From positions 1-7,361 of the forward strand of contig CADFRV010000121.1 of assembly GCA_902836725.1 (NCBI GenBank): a stretch of 7,361 nt of DNA, in the 5' to 3' direction. Each line of letters opens with the position of its first letter. The first letter of the stretch is position 1. The translations under genes were made by a program, and so were the position numbers. This document shows, piece after piece, positions 1 to 6,991 of the stretch. The notes beneath the pieces are model-generated. The model ran no database searches, was not told the origin of the DNA, and was given only the letters and a program-made list of their open reading frames with translations. Source of the stretch: Muribaculaceae bacterium. Its GTDB lineage: Bacteria; Bacteroidota; Bacteroidia; Bacteroidales; Muribaculaceae.

Positions 1-95
1 CCACATCCGGCCCCGCGGCGAAGTCGGGATTCGGCCTCACCCGGTATATGGTCGGCAGCGGTCCCAACGGAGAATATCGCGTGATCTCACGCTGA
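1..95 (+). CDS. C-terminal end of an unidentified protein (partial)
   Basis: The reading frame beginning at base 3 is open from the window edge to a TGA at 93-95 and gives 30 residues ending in NGEYRVISR. I prefer this frame to the other two because its third codon positions are strongly GC-rich, as in the neighbouring genes, and because the peptide has a normal composition. The other forward frames give arginine/proline-rich, low-quality peptides. Too little is present to name a family, and I see no motif in it. It is read in the same direction as the helicase gene 44 bp downstream, so the two may share a transcript. The start and most of the gene lie outside the window. Confidence 0.55.
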   Translation, partial: TSGPAAKSGFGLTRYMVGSGPNGEYRVISR

Positions 96-139
96 AAACC
101 TCCCCATACACTTGTTTTGAATTAAAAAGATACTGACAG

Positions 140-1456
140 ATGGATCCACGGATTATCACCGAGCGCCTGAAAGAACGCCACGGCATACAACAGCTCAACG
201 AGATGCAGCTACTCATGGCATCGACCGACGCACGAAAACTGATACTGCTCGCTCCCACAGGCTCGGGAAAGACAGCGGCTTTCGCCATCAGGCTGCTCAG
301 ATACCTGGGACCGTCGAAAGGATCGGTACAGGCTGTGATTCTCGCCCCCTCGCGCGAGCTTGTGCTGCAGATCGCCGACGTGATCCGCCCGGTGGCGGCC
401 GGCCTCAAGACTGTGGCGTTCTACGGCGGACATGCGATGGCAGAGGAGGTGAACTCCCTGTCGGTGACACCAGACATAATCGTAGCCACTCCCGGCAGGC
501 TTCTGGACCATCTTACCCGCGGCAACCTTGATCTTTCCGGGGTGAAGGCACTGGTGCTTGACGAATACGACAAGTCGCTCGAACTCGGATTCCTCGACGA
601 AATGAGGCGCATCGCCCGACGCATGCGCTCGCTCGAACTGATAATGCTCACATCGGCGACGGCACTGCAGGAACTTCCCGATTTCATCCCGGTGCGCGAT
701 GCCGAGATCTTCGATTTCACACGCGACGCCGCACGTCCGCGGCTGCACACCGTGCGGGTAAACTCTCCCGAGCGCGACAAGATAAACACCCTCACCGACC
801 TTCTGCGCTCGTTGCCCGACGGGCGCGCCATCGTTTTCGTGAACCATCGCGAGAGCGCCGAGCGGGTGTACGGCCTGCTCAAAAAAGCCGGATTCCCTGT
901 CGGGCTGTACCACGGCGGTCTGGAGCAACATGAACGTCAGCTTGCCATAGATCTGTTCAACAACGGCACCACCCCCATACTTGTATCTACGGATCTCGGA
1001 TCACGCGGTCTCGACATCGACGATGTGAACTATGTGATACACTACCATCTGCCACTTACACCCGAAACCTGGACACACCGCAACGGACGCACCGCCCGCA
1101 TGGGTGCGTCGGGCACAGCATATGTGATAATCGCCGAGGGAGAAAACATTCCCGATGCCGTCACATGGGAACGCGACCTCTATCCCACCGGGAAAGAACC
1201 CGCGGAAGGGGGGATAAGAAGCCATGTCGCCACACTGTATTTCAACGCAGGCAAGAAGGAGAAGATCTCACGCGGAGACATTGCCGGGTTTCTCATCCAG
1301 AAGGGTGGACTTACAAAAGATGAGGTGGGCAAGATCGTGGTCAACGACCACAGTGCCATCGCTGCCGTGCCGCGCGACAAGGCGCGCGAAGTGGTAGAGG
1401 CGGTAGCACCCCACCGCCTCAAAAATACAAAAGTGAAAATCACACTTATGCGTTGA
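140..1456 (+). CDS. dbpA: DEAD-box RNA helicase, DbpA-like
   Basis: This is a complete 438-aa ATP-dependent RNA helicase. Motifs appear in the canonical order: a weak Q motif with Q23, Walker A APTGSGKT (38-45), Ia APSREL (69-74), GG (96-97), Ib TPGR (117-120), Walker B (141-144), SAT (172-174), IV IVFVNH (231-236), V STDLGSRGLDI (283-293) and VI HRNGRTAR (313-320). The Walker B box reads DEYD instead of DEAD, followed by KSLELGF. Residues about 362-438 match the DbpA-type RNA-binding domain (TLYFNAGKKEKISRGDI, GLTKDEVGKIVV, AVPR), which in E. coli DbpA recognises hairpin 92 of 23S rRNA. By family knowledge the role is therefore late 50S ribosomal subunit assembly in the cytoplasm. The ATG at 140 is the first in frame and puts the Q motif at the usual distance. 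Its 3' end overlaps the convergent phosphatase gene by 11 bp. The family assignment is secure. The exact orthology, and so the gene symbol, is inferred from the C-terminal domain. Confidence 0.9.
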   Translation: MDPRIITERLKERHGIQQLNEMQLLMASTDARKLILLAPTGSGKTAAFAIRLLRYLGPSKGSVQAVILAPSRELVLQIADVIRPVAAGLKTVAFYGGHAMAEEVNSLSVTPDIIVATPGRLLDHLTRGNLDLSGVKALVLDEYDKSLELGFLDEMRRIARRMRSLELIMLTSATALQELPDFIPVRDAEIFDFTRDAARPRLHTVRVNSPERDKINTLTDLLRSLPDGRAIVFVNHRESAERVYGLLKKAGFPVGLYHGGLEQHERQLAIDLFNNGTTPILVSTDLGSRGLDIDDVNYVIHYHLPLTPETWTHRNGRTARMGASGTAYVIIAEGENIPDAVTWERDLYPTGKEPAEGGIRSHVATLYFNAGKKEKISRGDIAGFLIQKGGLTKDEVGKIVVNDHSAIAAVPRDKAREVVEAVAPHRLKNTKVKITLMR

Positions 1457-2258
1457 CGCTGTCAAGCATGGAGAACGCCTCGGCACGCGAGGCATCCATC
1501 AGCGCCGGCACATGCACATCGGAATTCACCACAAGCGTCACCCCCGCCTTTTTCAGGCGCGGGAAATAGCGCTCACCCGGGAAGAAACGTCCATGCTCGG
1601 CATAGGCTTTGGTGTTTATCTCAACCACCACTCCCGAGGCCACTATCGCGTCGATATAATCATCAATGAGCCTGCGGTACCAATCCTCGTCTTCCAGACC
1701 GGGATGATACATTGATCCGTTCTGCGCTATCTTGTCGAAGTGTCCCAGGATATCGAAACCTCCTGCTGAAAGCATGTCCATAGACTGGCGGTAGAATGTC
1801 TCCACCACATAATGTATGTCGTTATGGAAATGCTCCTCCATATGGCGAGCGAAGCGCTCGAAACGCCCGTCGATATCTATCAGTTCCCCGTTCTGTGCCG
1901 GGATGAAATGCACCGATCCGATAGTATAATCGAGCGGCAGTTCCTGGAAATAAGGGGTGGAGGGTCCCCAGTCGGCACCGAGATAATCCACCTCCATGCC
2001 GGCATAGAACCGGCAACTGTCACCATAGGTATTCTGGATCCGTTTTACCTCGGCCAGGAATTCCGGAACCTTCGAAGCCGCCATATTGCAGGGTGATTCG
2101 ATCGGCACGGGTGAATGCGGCGTGAAACCGTAATGGCGGAATCCCCGGCGCACAGCCTCACGGGCAAACGCTTCCATCTGGGCGCGCCCGTCGCAGAATT
2201 CCGTATGTGAATGAAGGGTGTAGCTTCTTGTTCCCTCGAGTATTTCAAATATATCCAT
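1446..2258 (-). CDS. hisK: PHP-domain histidinol-phosphatase
   Basis: This 270-aa protein belongs to the PHP phosphoesterase family (HisJ/HisK type). It is expected to hydrolyse L-histidinol phosphate to L-histidinol, the penultimate part of histidine synthesis, in the cytoplasm. The metal-binding residues of the family are all visible: H16 and H18 in TLHSH, D23, H48 in FTPHS, E89 in AGMEVD, H117 in GSVHF, H173 in GHFD, and D247/H249 in NSDVH. An upstream in-frame ATG at 2381 would add 41 residues that overlap the end of the transporter gene and look out of frame. I therefore start at the ATG at 2258, just before the conserved region. The gene follows cstA by 29 bp, suggesting co-transcription. 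No other his gene is present. Family members can act on other phosphate esters, so the substrate is inferred. The TAA stop lies inside the 3' end of the convergent helicase gene. Confidence 0.88.
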   Translation of the reverse strand: MDIFEILEGTRSYTLHSHTEFCDGRAQMEAFAREAVRRGFRHYGFTPHSPVPIESPCNMAASKVPEFLAEVKRIQNTYGDSCRFYAGMEVDYLGADWGPSTPYFQELPLDYTIGSVHFIPAQNGELIDIDGRFERFARHMEEHFHNDIHYVVETFYRQSMDMLSAGGFDILGHFDKIAQNGSMYHPGLEDEDWYRRLIDDYIDAIVASGVVVEINTKAYAEHGRFFPGERYFPRLKKAGVTLVVNSDVHVPALMDASRAEAFSMLDSVNA

Positions 2259-2287
2259 CAGTTCAAAATCATTCCGAAAACATATAA

Positions 2288-3745
2288 TCAGTCTCCGGCC
2301 ACGGAAGAGGCGCGGCGCAGAGAACCGGCATAACGTGCAAACAATGCAGTGAAGAGAGCGGCGAGCGCTATTCCCGACCAAATACCGGCATCATAACCGA
2401 GACCGAAACCCTCGGGTGACGGCGCTACGAGAATATACGACGTCGTGACCACCGTCATGAACATCGCCGGGAGGAGAGTGATATAGTAGAAACGTCCGTG
2501 ACGTGCCAGGTATACCGAGCAGGCCCATAGCGTGAACACCGACAGTGTCTGGTTGCTCCAGGCGAAATAGCGCCAAAGCACATTGAAATCGATCGTCATT
2601 ACCACGTATGTGAGAACAAACAGCGGTATGCTTATCAACGCGCGACGCCACAGTTTCCCCTGTGAGAAACCTGTGAAATCGGCCACTATCAGCCGGGCGC
2701 TCCTCAGCGCCGTGTCGCCGGTGGTGATAGGAGCGGCTATCACACCTATTATCGCGAGAAGCCCCCCTACGGTGCCGAGCCAGCCGGTGGAGATCTCGTG
2801 TATAAGCGAACTCGGATTGTGGCCAGGCTCCGCCATATATGCGGCAAGCCCTTCATAGCCTTCGGTAAACGTTATCGTAGCCGCCGCCCAGATCAGCGCC
2901 ACAATACCCTCGGCCACCATCGCCCCATAGAAGACCGGGCGCGCCAGACGCTCGTTCTTCATGCAGCGTGCCATCATAGGAGACTGAGTGGCATGGAAAC
3001 CTGAAATGGCCCCGCATGCGATGGAGATAAAGAGCATGGGGAATATGGGATGTGTGTCGGCCAGGGCGCCTGCATAGCGGTTGCCCATACCTCCGGCAAA
3101 CGGATCAGGCATCTCCACGGGGCCAAACAGCATTACGGCCACCAGTCCCACGGCCATGAAAAGCAGCACGCCTGCGAAAAGCGGATAGATATTGCCTATG
3201 ACCTTGTCGATGGGGAACATCGTGGCCAACAGATAATAGATGAATATCACCACAGCCCAGAAAGTGGCGTCAAGGCTTTCCGGGGTAAGGGATGCAAGCA
3301 GACCGGAGGTAGTGACCACAAAGACACCTCCCACAAGGATAAGAAGCACCACTGAGAATACCCGCATCACCTGTTTGACGCCGTTGCCCAGTTCCTCGCC
3401 CACGATCTCAGGCAAAGAGGCACCTCCACGACGCAGCGAGATCATGCCTGCCACATAGTCGTGTACAGCGCCTGCGAAGATCGTGCCGAGCACAATCCAC
3501 AGAAACGCCGAGGGACCATACATCACACCCATTATGGCACCGAAGATCGGCCCCAGACCCGCGATATTAAGGAACTGGATCAGAAATACCTTCCAGGTAG
3601 GCATTGGCACATAGTCTACACCGTCAGCCATAGATATGGCAGGTGTGGGACGCGACGGATCTATGTGGAAAATCTTTTCCACCAACGTCCCGTAAACGAA
3701 ATAACCGCCGACAAGCACCGCCAGCGAGACAAGAAATGCGATCAT
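2288..3745 (-). CDS. cstA: CstA-family carbon starvation transporter
   Basis: This is a polytopic inner-membrane protein of 485 aa that matches the CstA family throughout. It has an N-terminal membrane segment (about 2-22) and the conserved stretch NIAGLGPIFGAIMG (60-73). These are followed by AGAVHDYVAGMISLRRGG (91-108), SGFHATQSPMMARCM (248-262), ITTGDTALRSARLIVADF (340-357) and RYFAWSNQT (392-400). Many hydrophobic helices lie between these blocks. E. coli CstA and its paralogue BtsT take up pyruvate, and CstA has also been linked to peptide uptake; the substrate here is inferred. E. coli CstA is about 700 aa. This protein is a shorter form, which I believe is usual in Bacteroidota, and both termini look intact. 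The ATG at 3745 begins a typical first helix. It follows the TPR/PD40 gene by 81 bp across a pyrimidine-rich leader and precedes hisK by 29 bp. Confidence 0.92.
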   Translation of the reverse strand: MIAFLVSLAVLVGGYFVYGTLVEKIFHIDPSRPTPAISMADGVDYVPMPTWKVFLIQFLNIAGLGPIFGAIMGVMYGPSAFLWIVLGTIFAGAVHDYVAGMISLRRGGASLPEIVGEELGNGVKQVMRVFSVVLLILVGGVFVVTTSGLLASLTPESLDATFWAVVIFIYYLLATMFPIDKVIGNIYPLFAGVLLFMAVGLVAVMLFGPVEMPDPFAGGMGNRYAGALADTHPIFPMLFISIACGAISGFHATQSPMMARCMKNERLARPVFYGAMVAEGIVALIWAAATITFTEGYEGLAAYMAEPGHNPSSLIHEISTGWLGTVGGLLAIIGVIAAPITTGDTALRSARLIVADFTGFSQGKLWRRALISIPLFVLTYVVMTIDFNVLWRYFAWSNQTLSVFTLWACSVYLARHGRFYYITLLPAMFMTVVTTSYILVAPSPEGFGLGYDAGIWSGIALAALFTALFARYAGSLRRASSVAGD

Positions 3746-3826
3746 GGAGGTTTTGAAATAAGAGATTGGAAAAAGAGAAACGGAGAGAAAGGAGGGTATA
3801 TGCTATGGGAGACAGGGCATCAGCCG
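3746..3826 (-). promoter_or_regulatory. Pyrimidine-rich, G-poor leader upstream of cstA
   Basis: This is the 81-bp gap between the TPR/PD40 stop and the cstA start. Read on the cstA strand, the stretch corresponding to 3761-3796 is 33 of 36 pyrimidines, and the roughly 55 nt before the start codon contain a single G. I see no clear Bacteroidota promoter (TTG plus TAnnTTTG) and no hairpin followed by a T-run. Long C/U-rich, G-poor RNA is the kind of sequence Rho binds, and an unstructured leader could also aid ribosome entry. Either role is inference. The base composition is directly visible. Confidence 0.35.
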
Positions 3827-5242
3827 TCACTCGGTCTCCGCCTCTATCACATTGTTGCGCAGACCCACAAGTCCGGCACGTGCCTTCTCAAGCTCCCTCT
3901 CAAGCGAGGAGATGGCATCGGCATTGTCGTGATCCCCTTTTGCATATGCCGCACGGAGGGAAGCGAGGCGACGCTCCGCGTCTTTCACTTTGGCGATCCC
4001 CACCTGATAGGCATGCATTGCCTCGCGCGAGGCGGGATTCCTGAATTCATTGAACGAGGTGACAACTCCGCGGCCCGGTATATAAATCTCAAACTGATGT
4101 GCGGCCGATTTCCTGTCTGTAGAGATAGCGCTGATCTTATCAAGAAGTGCCTGGCGGTCGGTTCCCTCGTTCCAGGTGGTGCGGATAGCGTTCATGCGTG
4201 CCCTTGCCACGAGATCGGGGCTGTCGGGATCCACATTCTTGCGCAGTTCCTGCGGCACGAAGATGTAGATAGTCACCTTGCCGGGGATGCGGTTGCGGTC
4301 AGACGCCCACCAGCCCGCGCCGGTAAATTCGTCTATGGCAAGCATATAATCATCGTAGGGGGAGTTATACGGCATGCCGAGATTCTGCGGCTGTAGGAAA
4401 CCGTCGTCACCACGCCGCGATATAAACAGGTCAAGCCCGCCGAGTGATTCCTCGCCGTCGGAAGCGAAATAAAGTGTCACACCATCAGGCATAAGGAAGG
4501 GATAGTTGGCATCTCCCCCGCCGCCGAGCCCGTCGCCGAGCGATACCGGCTGTTCCCATGTGTCGCCGTAGAGTGCCGACGACGAGAAGAGGCCGAAGGT
4601 GCCGTTCTCTCCGGGAGCGGCCCATATCATCTCGCGGCCGCTCTCCGGCTCATACACCACCGTAGGGTCGGCAGCTTCGAAACCTTCGGGAAGCACATCG
4701 GGGGCATTGAGCGAACCGGCTTCGGGACTGAGCCTGTAGTGGCGGAAGAAATCCTCTGCATCCACCATGAGCGAGTCCACCACCTCTATCATCTCAACAC
4801 GGTCAAGAGCGTTGTCTATCCGGTCTATCCTGTCTACAAGATCCCCCGACTCATCTTCAGCGAGCACGCGTTTACCCTTTTTCAGCGTCTTGCGGTATTC
4901 CTCCACAAGCCCACGGGCTCCATCCACGTCGTAACTCAGGTTAGCCATCTCGGCAAGCCCCAGAATGGCGTCGCGGCTCCCCTTCTTGCGTGCGAGTTCA
5001 TATGCGTCGCGGGCATTGTCATCCTCTCCGACGGCCATGTAATAGTCGCCGAGAAGTTTCGGTATCTCCGCATCCTTGGGCTGTTCAGCCTCAAGTTTGC
5101 GCAGCATCTCAATGGCGTCGTCAAGATTGCCGTCTTCGGCAAGACGGCGCGCATCCTCTATGGTGGCCGCGTGCAGGGCGCATGCTCCCATAGAGAGCGC
5201 CACAGACGCCAATACAATACGTATCCTGTTGTACAACTTCAT
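3827..5242 (-). CDS. Secreted TPR / PD40 beta-propeller repeat protein
   Basis: This 471-aa exported protein has no firm functional assignment. Residues 1-25 form a signal peptide: a basic start, a hydrophobic core LASVALSMGACALHA, and probable cleavage near A25/A26. C21 lacks a good lipobox, so a lipoprotein is less likely. Residues about 28-115 look like two to three TPR-like helical pairs (DARRLAEDGNLDDAIEML, GDYYMAVGEDDNARDAYELA). Residues about 185-330 carry PD40/WD40-like propeller motifs, most clearly YPFLMPDGVTLYFASDGEE followed by GGLDLFISRR, as found in TolB and in OmpA-associated PD40 proteins. Residues about 409-465 are charged and probably a coiled coil. No OmpA peptidoglycan-binding domain follows. 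The location is presumably the periplasm or inner face of the outer membrane. It begins 18 bp after holA, so it is probably in that transcript. The ATG at 5242 is chosen because it starts the signal peptide. Confidence 0.82.
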   Translation of the reverse strand: MKLYNRIRIVLASVALSMGACALHAATIEDARRLAEDGNLDDAIEMLRKLEAEQPKDAEIPKLLGDYYMAVGEDDNARDAYELARKKGSRDAILGLAEMANLSYDVDGARGLVEEYRKTLKKGKRVLAEDESGDLVDRIDRIDNALDRVEMIEVVDSLMVDAEDFFRHYRLSPEAGSLNAPDVLPEGFEAADPTVVYEPESGREMIWAAPGENGTFGLFSSSALYGDTWEQPVSLGDGLGGGGDANYPFLMPDGVTLYFASDGEESLGGLDLFISRRGDDGFLQPQNLGMPYNSPYDDYMLAIDEFTGAGWWASDRNRIPGKVTIYIFVPQELRKNVDPDSPDLVARARMNAIRTTWNEGTDRQALLDKISAISTDRKSAAHQFEIYIPGRGVVTSFNEFRNPASREAMHAYQVGIAKVKDAERRLASLRAAYAKGDHDNADAISSLERELEKARAGLVGLRNNVIEAETE

Positions 5243-5260
5243 ATGCTGTATAAAAATTTT

Positions 5261-6304
5261 TCAGTTTCTCACACCTTTCATCCCCAGAGGGTTCAATATG
5301 CGGGTCAGCAGATCGAAAAACAGGTCGTAGGGATCCTGCCTCGAACCGTTCCCTTTGGCCGCGCACTCAAATTCGCGCAGCTTGTCGATTATCTCTATCA
5401 CCTGCCAGGCGTTGTAGTTCCCCATCGCCGTCTTCACATCTTTCAGTTGCCAGGGAGTGCTGAAACCGAGTTCCTGCATCAGGCCGCGCTCCGACTTGTC
5501 CGGAGCGTATTGCGCGGCAAGCACATTGGCGAACAGGTTGAATATCAGCGACACAAGCGGCTGTACCGCATGTGCTTTCGGATTACCCCGGTAATTGAAG
5601 TAGATAGCCATCACTTTAGGAACATTCCTCTCGGCCAGCGCGCGGGTAAGCTCGAAGTTGTTATACTCTTTAGAGATACCGATATTGCGTTCCACAGCCT
5701 CCGGAGTGACCATCGCCCCTTGTCCGAGCGTGACGGTGAGTTTCGCCACCTCATTGTACAGCCGGCTCAGATCGGTTCCCACGAAATCGCACAGCATAAG
5801 CAACGCTTTGGGATCCACGCTGAGACCTCGCTCCTTGATGAAAGCGCTTACTATGGTGGGGACCTGCGCCTCTTTCACCTTCTGCGCCTCGAATACCACC
5901 CCTCCGCCGGCCTTCACTCCTTTAAGGAACTCGGCTCCCTTGGCTTTCGCTCCGCGAAAACATACGCAGAGCACTGTAGTAGCGGTGGGATTGGCCGCGT
6001 AAGCGGCAAGCGGTTTGAGAAAATCGGCACTCACCGCCTGCACCTCTTTGAGGATCACCACCTGGCGCGGCCCGAGCATCGGGTATCGCCGGCAGGCGTT
6101 CTCCACCGTTCTGGCCGAATCGATCTCGGGTGCATAAAGCGTCGTGAGGTCGAAATCGCGGTCCGCCTCAGGCACAAGCGCCTCGAATTCCTTTACAAGC
6201 GCGTCAATATAAAACCCCTCCTCGCCATGTATCAGATACAGCGGAGCCGGGCGCCCTGCACGCAGGTCACGGCAAATGCTCTGGAATGTCACGGTCTCGG
6301 CCAT
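5261..6304 (-). CDS. holA: DNA polymerase III subunit delta
   Basis: This 347-aa protein matches HolA, the clamp-loader subunit that opens the beta sliding clamp during replication. The N-terminal segment PLYLIHGEEGFYIDALVKEF (21-40) corresponds to the degenerate AAA+ nucleotide site of delta subunits, which lacks a working Walker A lysine motif. RRYPMLGPRQVVILKE (72-87) matches the family block in which a short helix is followed by a beta strand. GTDLSRLYNEVAKL (176-189) and the helical C-terminal collar domain (about 215-340) complete it. The region around NNFELTRALAERN (215-227) is the version I associate with Bacteroidota. The length is normal for the family. The ATG at 6304 is the first in frame and lies in a 64-bp gap shared with the divergent HsdR-N gene. 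The TPR/PD40 gene follows after 18 bp. Confidence 0.93.
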   Translation of the reverse strand: MAETVTFQSICRDLRAGRPAPLYLIHGEEGFYIDALVKEFEALVPEADRDFDLTTLYAPEIDSARTVENACRRYPMLGPRQVVILKEVQAVSADFLKPLAAYAANPTATTVLCVCFRGAKAKGAEFLKGVKAGGGVVFEAQKVKEAQVPTIVSAFIKERGLSVDPKALLMLCDFVGTDLSRLYNEVAKLTVTLGQGAMVTPEAVERNIGISKEYNNFELTRALAERNVPKVMAIYFNYRGNPKAHAVQPLVSLIFNLFANVLAAQYAPDKSERGLMQELGFSTPWQLKDVKTAMGNYNAWQVIEIIDKLREFECAAKGNGSRQDPYDLFFDLLTRILNPLGMKGVRN

Positions 6305-6368
6305 CGTATCGTTTGGTGGAGTCTACAAATATTTTCGTAAATTTACGCACTATTTTCCACACTGCGAA
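6305..6368. promoter_or_regulatory. Divergent intergenic region between holA and the HsdR-N gene
   Basis: This 64-bp AT-rich gap separates two divergent start codons, so promoters for both directions should lie here or just inside the genes. On the minus strand the bases at 6323-6330 are one mismatch from the Bacteroidota -7 consensus TAnnTTTG and lie about 20 bp before the holA ATG. I found no matching -33 TTG at the usual spacing. On the plus strand TATTTTCG at 6330-6337 is also one mismatch from that consensus, and a TTTG lies at 6312-6315, but the spacing of 14 bp is shorter than the usual 19. These are candidates only. Confidence 0.3.
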
Positions 6369-6887
6369 ATGTACCGCGGTGAAACCAACAAATTTTCCGA
6401 CTTGTTAAAAAACTTAAGCGATTTGCCGCGACTGAACCTCCCTCCGGCACCGCTGCGCATCCAGACCTGCGACGACGGGGTGACGCGTGTATACTGCCCC
6501 CTGCGCCGGCGCTTCGTGGCCCTCACCCCCGAGGAGTGGGTGAGACAGCATTTCGTGTACCATCTTGTCAACGACCTAGGCTATCCCGCGCCGTTGCTTG
6601 CCAACGAGGTGAGCATAACGCTCAACTCCACATCGCGCCGCTGCGATACGGTGCTCTACTCCTCCGCCGGATTAAGACCGCTTATGATAGTGGAGTATAA
6701 GGCACCACACATCCCTGTCACACAGAGTGTCTTTGACCAGATTGTGCGCTACAACATGGTGCTCCGCGTGCCGCTGCTCATCGTCTCCAACGGCCTCTCC
6801 CACTACTGCTGCTCGGTCGACTATGACACCCGCGCAGTGCGCTTCCTCCCGACAATCCCCGAGTGGAGCTCCCTGCGGGAGCGATAG
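6369..6887 (+). CDS. Stand-alone HsdR N-terminal (PD-(D/E)XK) domain protein
   Basis: This 172-aa protein consists of little more than the nuclease domain found at the N-terminus of type I restriction subunit R (the HSDR_N_2 type). The PD-(D/E)XK core is visible: E80 in LANE, D93 in RRCDTVLY, and E109-x-K111 in MIVEYKAP. QIVRY follows at 124-128, matching the QxxxY element of HsdR and RecB-type nucleases. The upstream part contains PLRRRFVALTPEEWVRQHFV (45-64), a block conserved in the small Bacteroidota members. There is no helicase motor, and no HsdM or HsdS gene lies nearby, so this is not a working type I system. A housekeeping role in DNA processing is possible but unproven. An upstream in-frame ATG at 6276 would overlap holA antisense, so I start at the ATG at 6369. 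The gene's stop lies within the first copy of a 16-bp repeat. Confidence 0.85.
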   Translation: MYRGETNKFSDLLKNLSDLPRLNLPPAPLRIQTCDDGVTRVYCPLRRRFVALTPEEWVRQHFVYHLVNDLGYPAPLLANEVSITLNSTSRRCDTVLYSSAGLRPLMIVEYKAPHIPVTQSVFDQIVRYNMVLRVPLLIVSNGLSHYCCSVDYDTRAVRFLPTIPEWSSLRER

Positions 6888-6914
6888 TGCTATCAAGGGA
6901 TAGTGCCATCAGAG
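6883..6914 (+). repeat. Imperfect 16-bp tandem direct repeat across the stop codon
   Basis: Two adjacent 16-bp units, GATAGTGCTATCAAGG (6883-6898) and GATAGTGCCATCAGAG (6899-6914), agree at 13 of 16 positions. The first includes the TAG stop of the HsdR-N gene and is itself nearly palindromic (GATAG-TG-CTATC). A third GATAGTG occurs at 6998-7004 inside the larger repeat region, which suggests one connected repeat element. Confidence 0.6.
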
Positions 6915-6991
6915 ATCTCAGAATTTTTTATCAGAGGCATCAGAGAAATCAGAGGCATCAGAGCCATCAGCAATGCTGTGAGATCTCTGAT
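6908..6991. repeat. 13-bp perfect inverted repeat containing GAGATCTC
   Basis: ATCAGAGATCTCA at 6908-6920 is the exact reverse complement of TGAGATCTCTGAT at 6979-6991. Each copy contains the palindrome GAGATCTC (6912-6919 and 6980-6987). The pair encloses the left arm of the 9-bp array, and its right copy overlaps the first right-arm unit. It therefore crosses the main stem instead of nesting within it. Confidence 0.7.

Noticed and set aside
1397..1420. Perfect 8-bp inverted repeat near the helicase 3' end as a terminator for hisK
   Set aside because: The neighbouring A/T run is on the wrong side for either transcript: A's follow it on the plus strand, and the matching T's precede the stem on the minus strand. 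It also lies within the conserved RNA-binding domain coding sequence.
2259..2381. Upstream ATG extension of the histidinol-phosphatase gene
   Set aside because: The added 41 residues are Cys/Arg-rich, unlike the PHP family, and overlap the end of cstA by 94 bp. The ATG at 2258 directly precedes the conserved domain.
3461..4396. A 311-codon plus-strand open frame across the cstA/TPR-PD40 junction
   Set aside because: It runs antisense across two real genes and their gap, and its peptide has no coherent hydrophobic pattern or motif.
4739..6340. A 533-codon open frame on the plus strand, antisense to holA and the start of the TPR/PD40 gene
   Set aside because: The peptide is rich in His, Arg and Leu with no recognisable domain, while both minus-strand genes beneath it match known families. 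GC-rich codon bias readily leaves the opposite frame open.
6276..6368. Upstream ATG extension of the HsdR-N gene
   Set aside because: It would begin inside holA on the opposite strand and add 31 unrelated residues from the promoter region.
6305..6887. A type I restriction-modification or defence island
   Set aside because: Only the HsdR nuclease-like domain is present. There is no helicase motor, methyltransferase, specificity subunit, integrase or other defence gene, and the neighbours are housekeeping.
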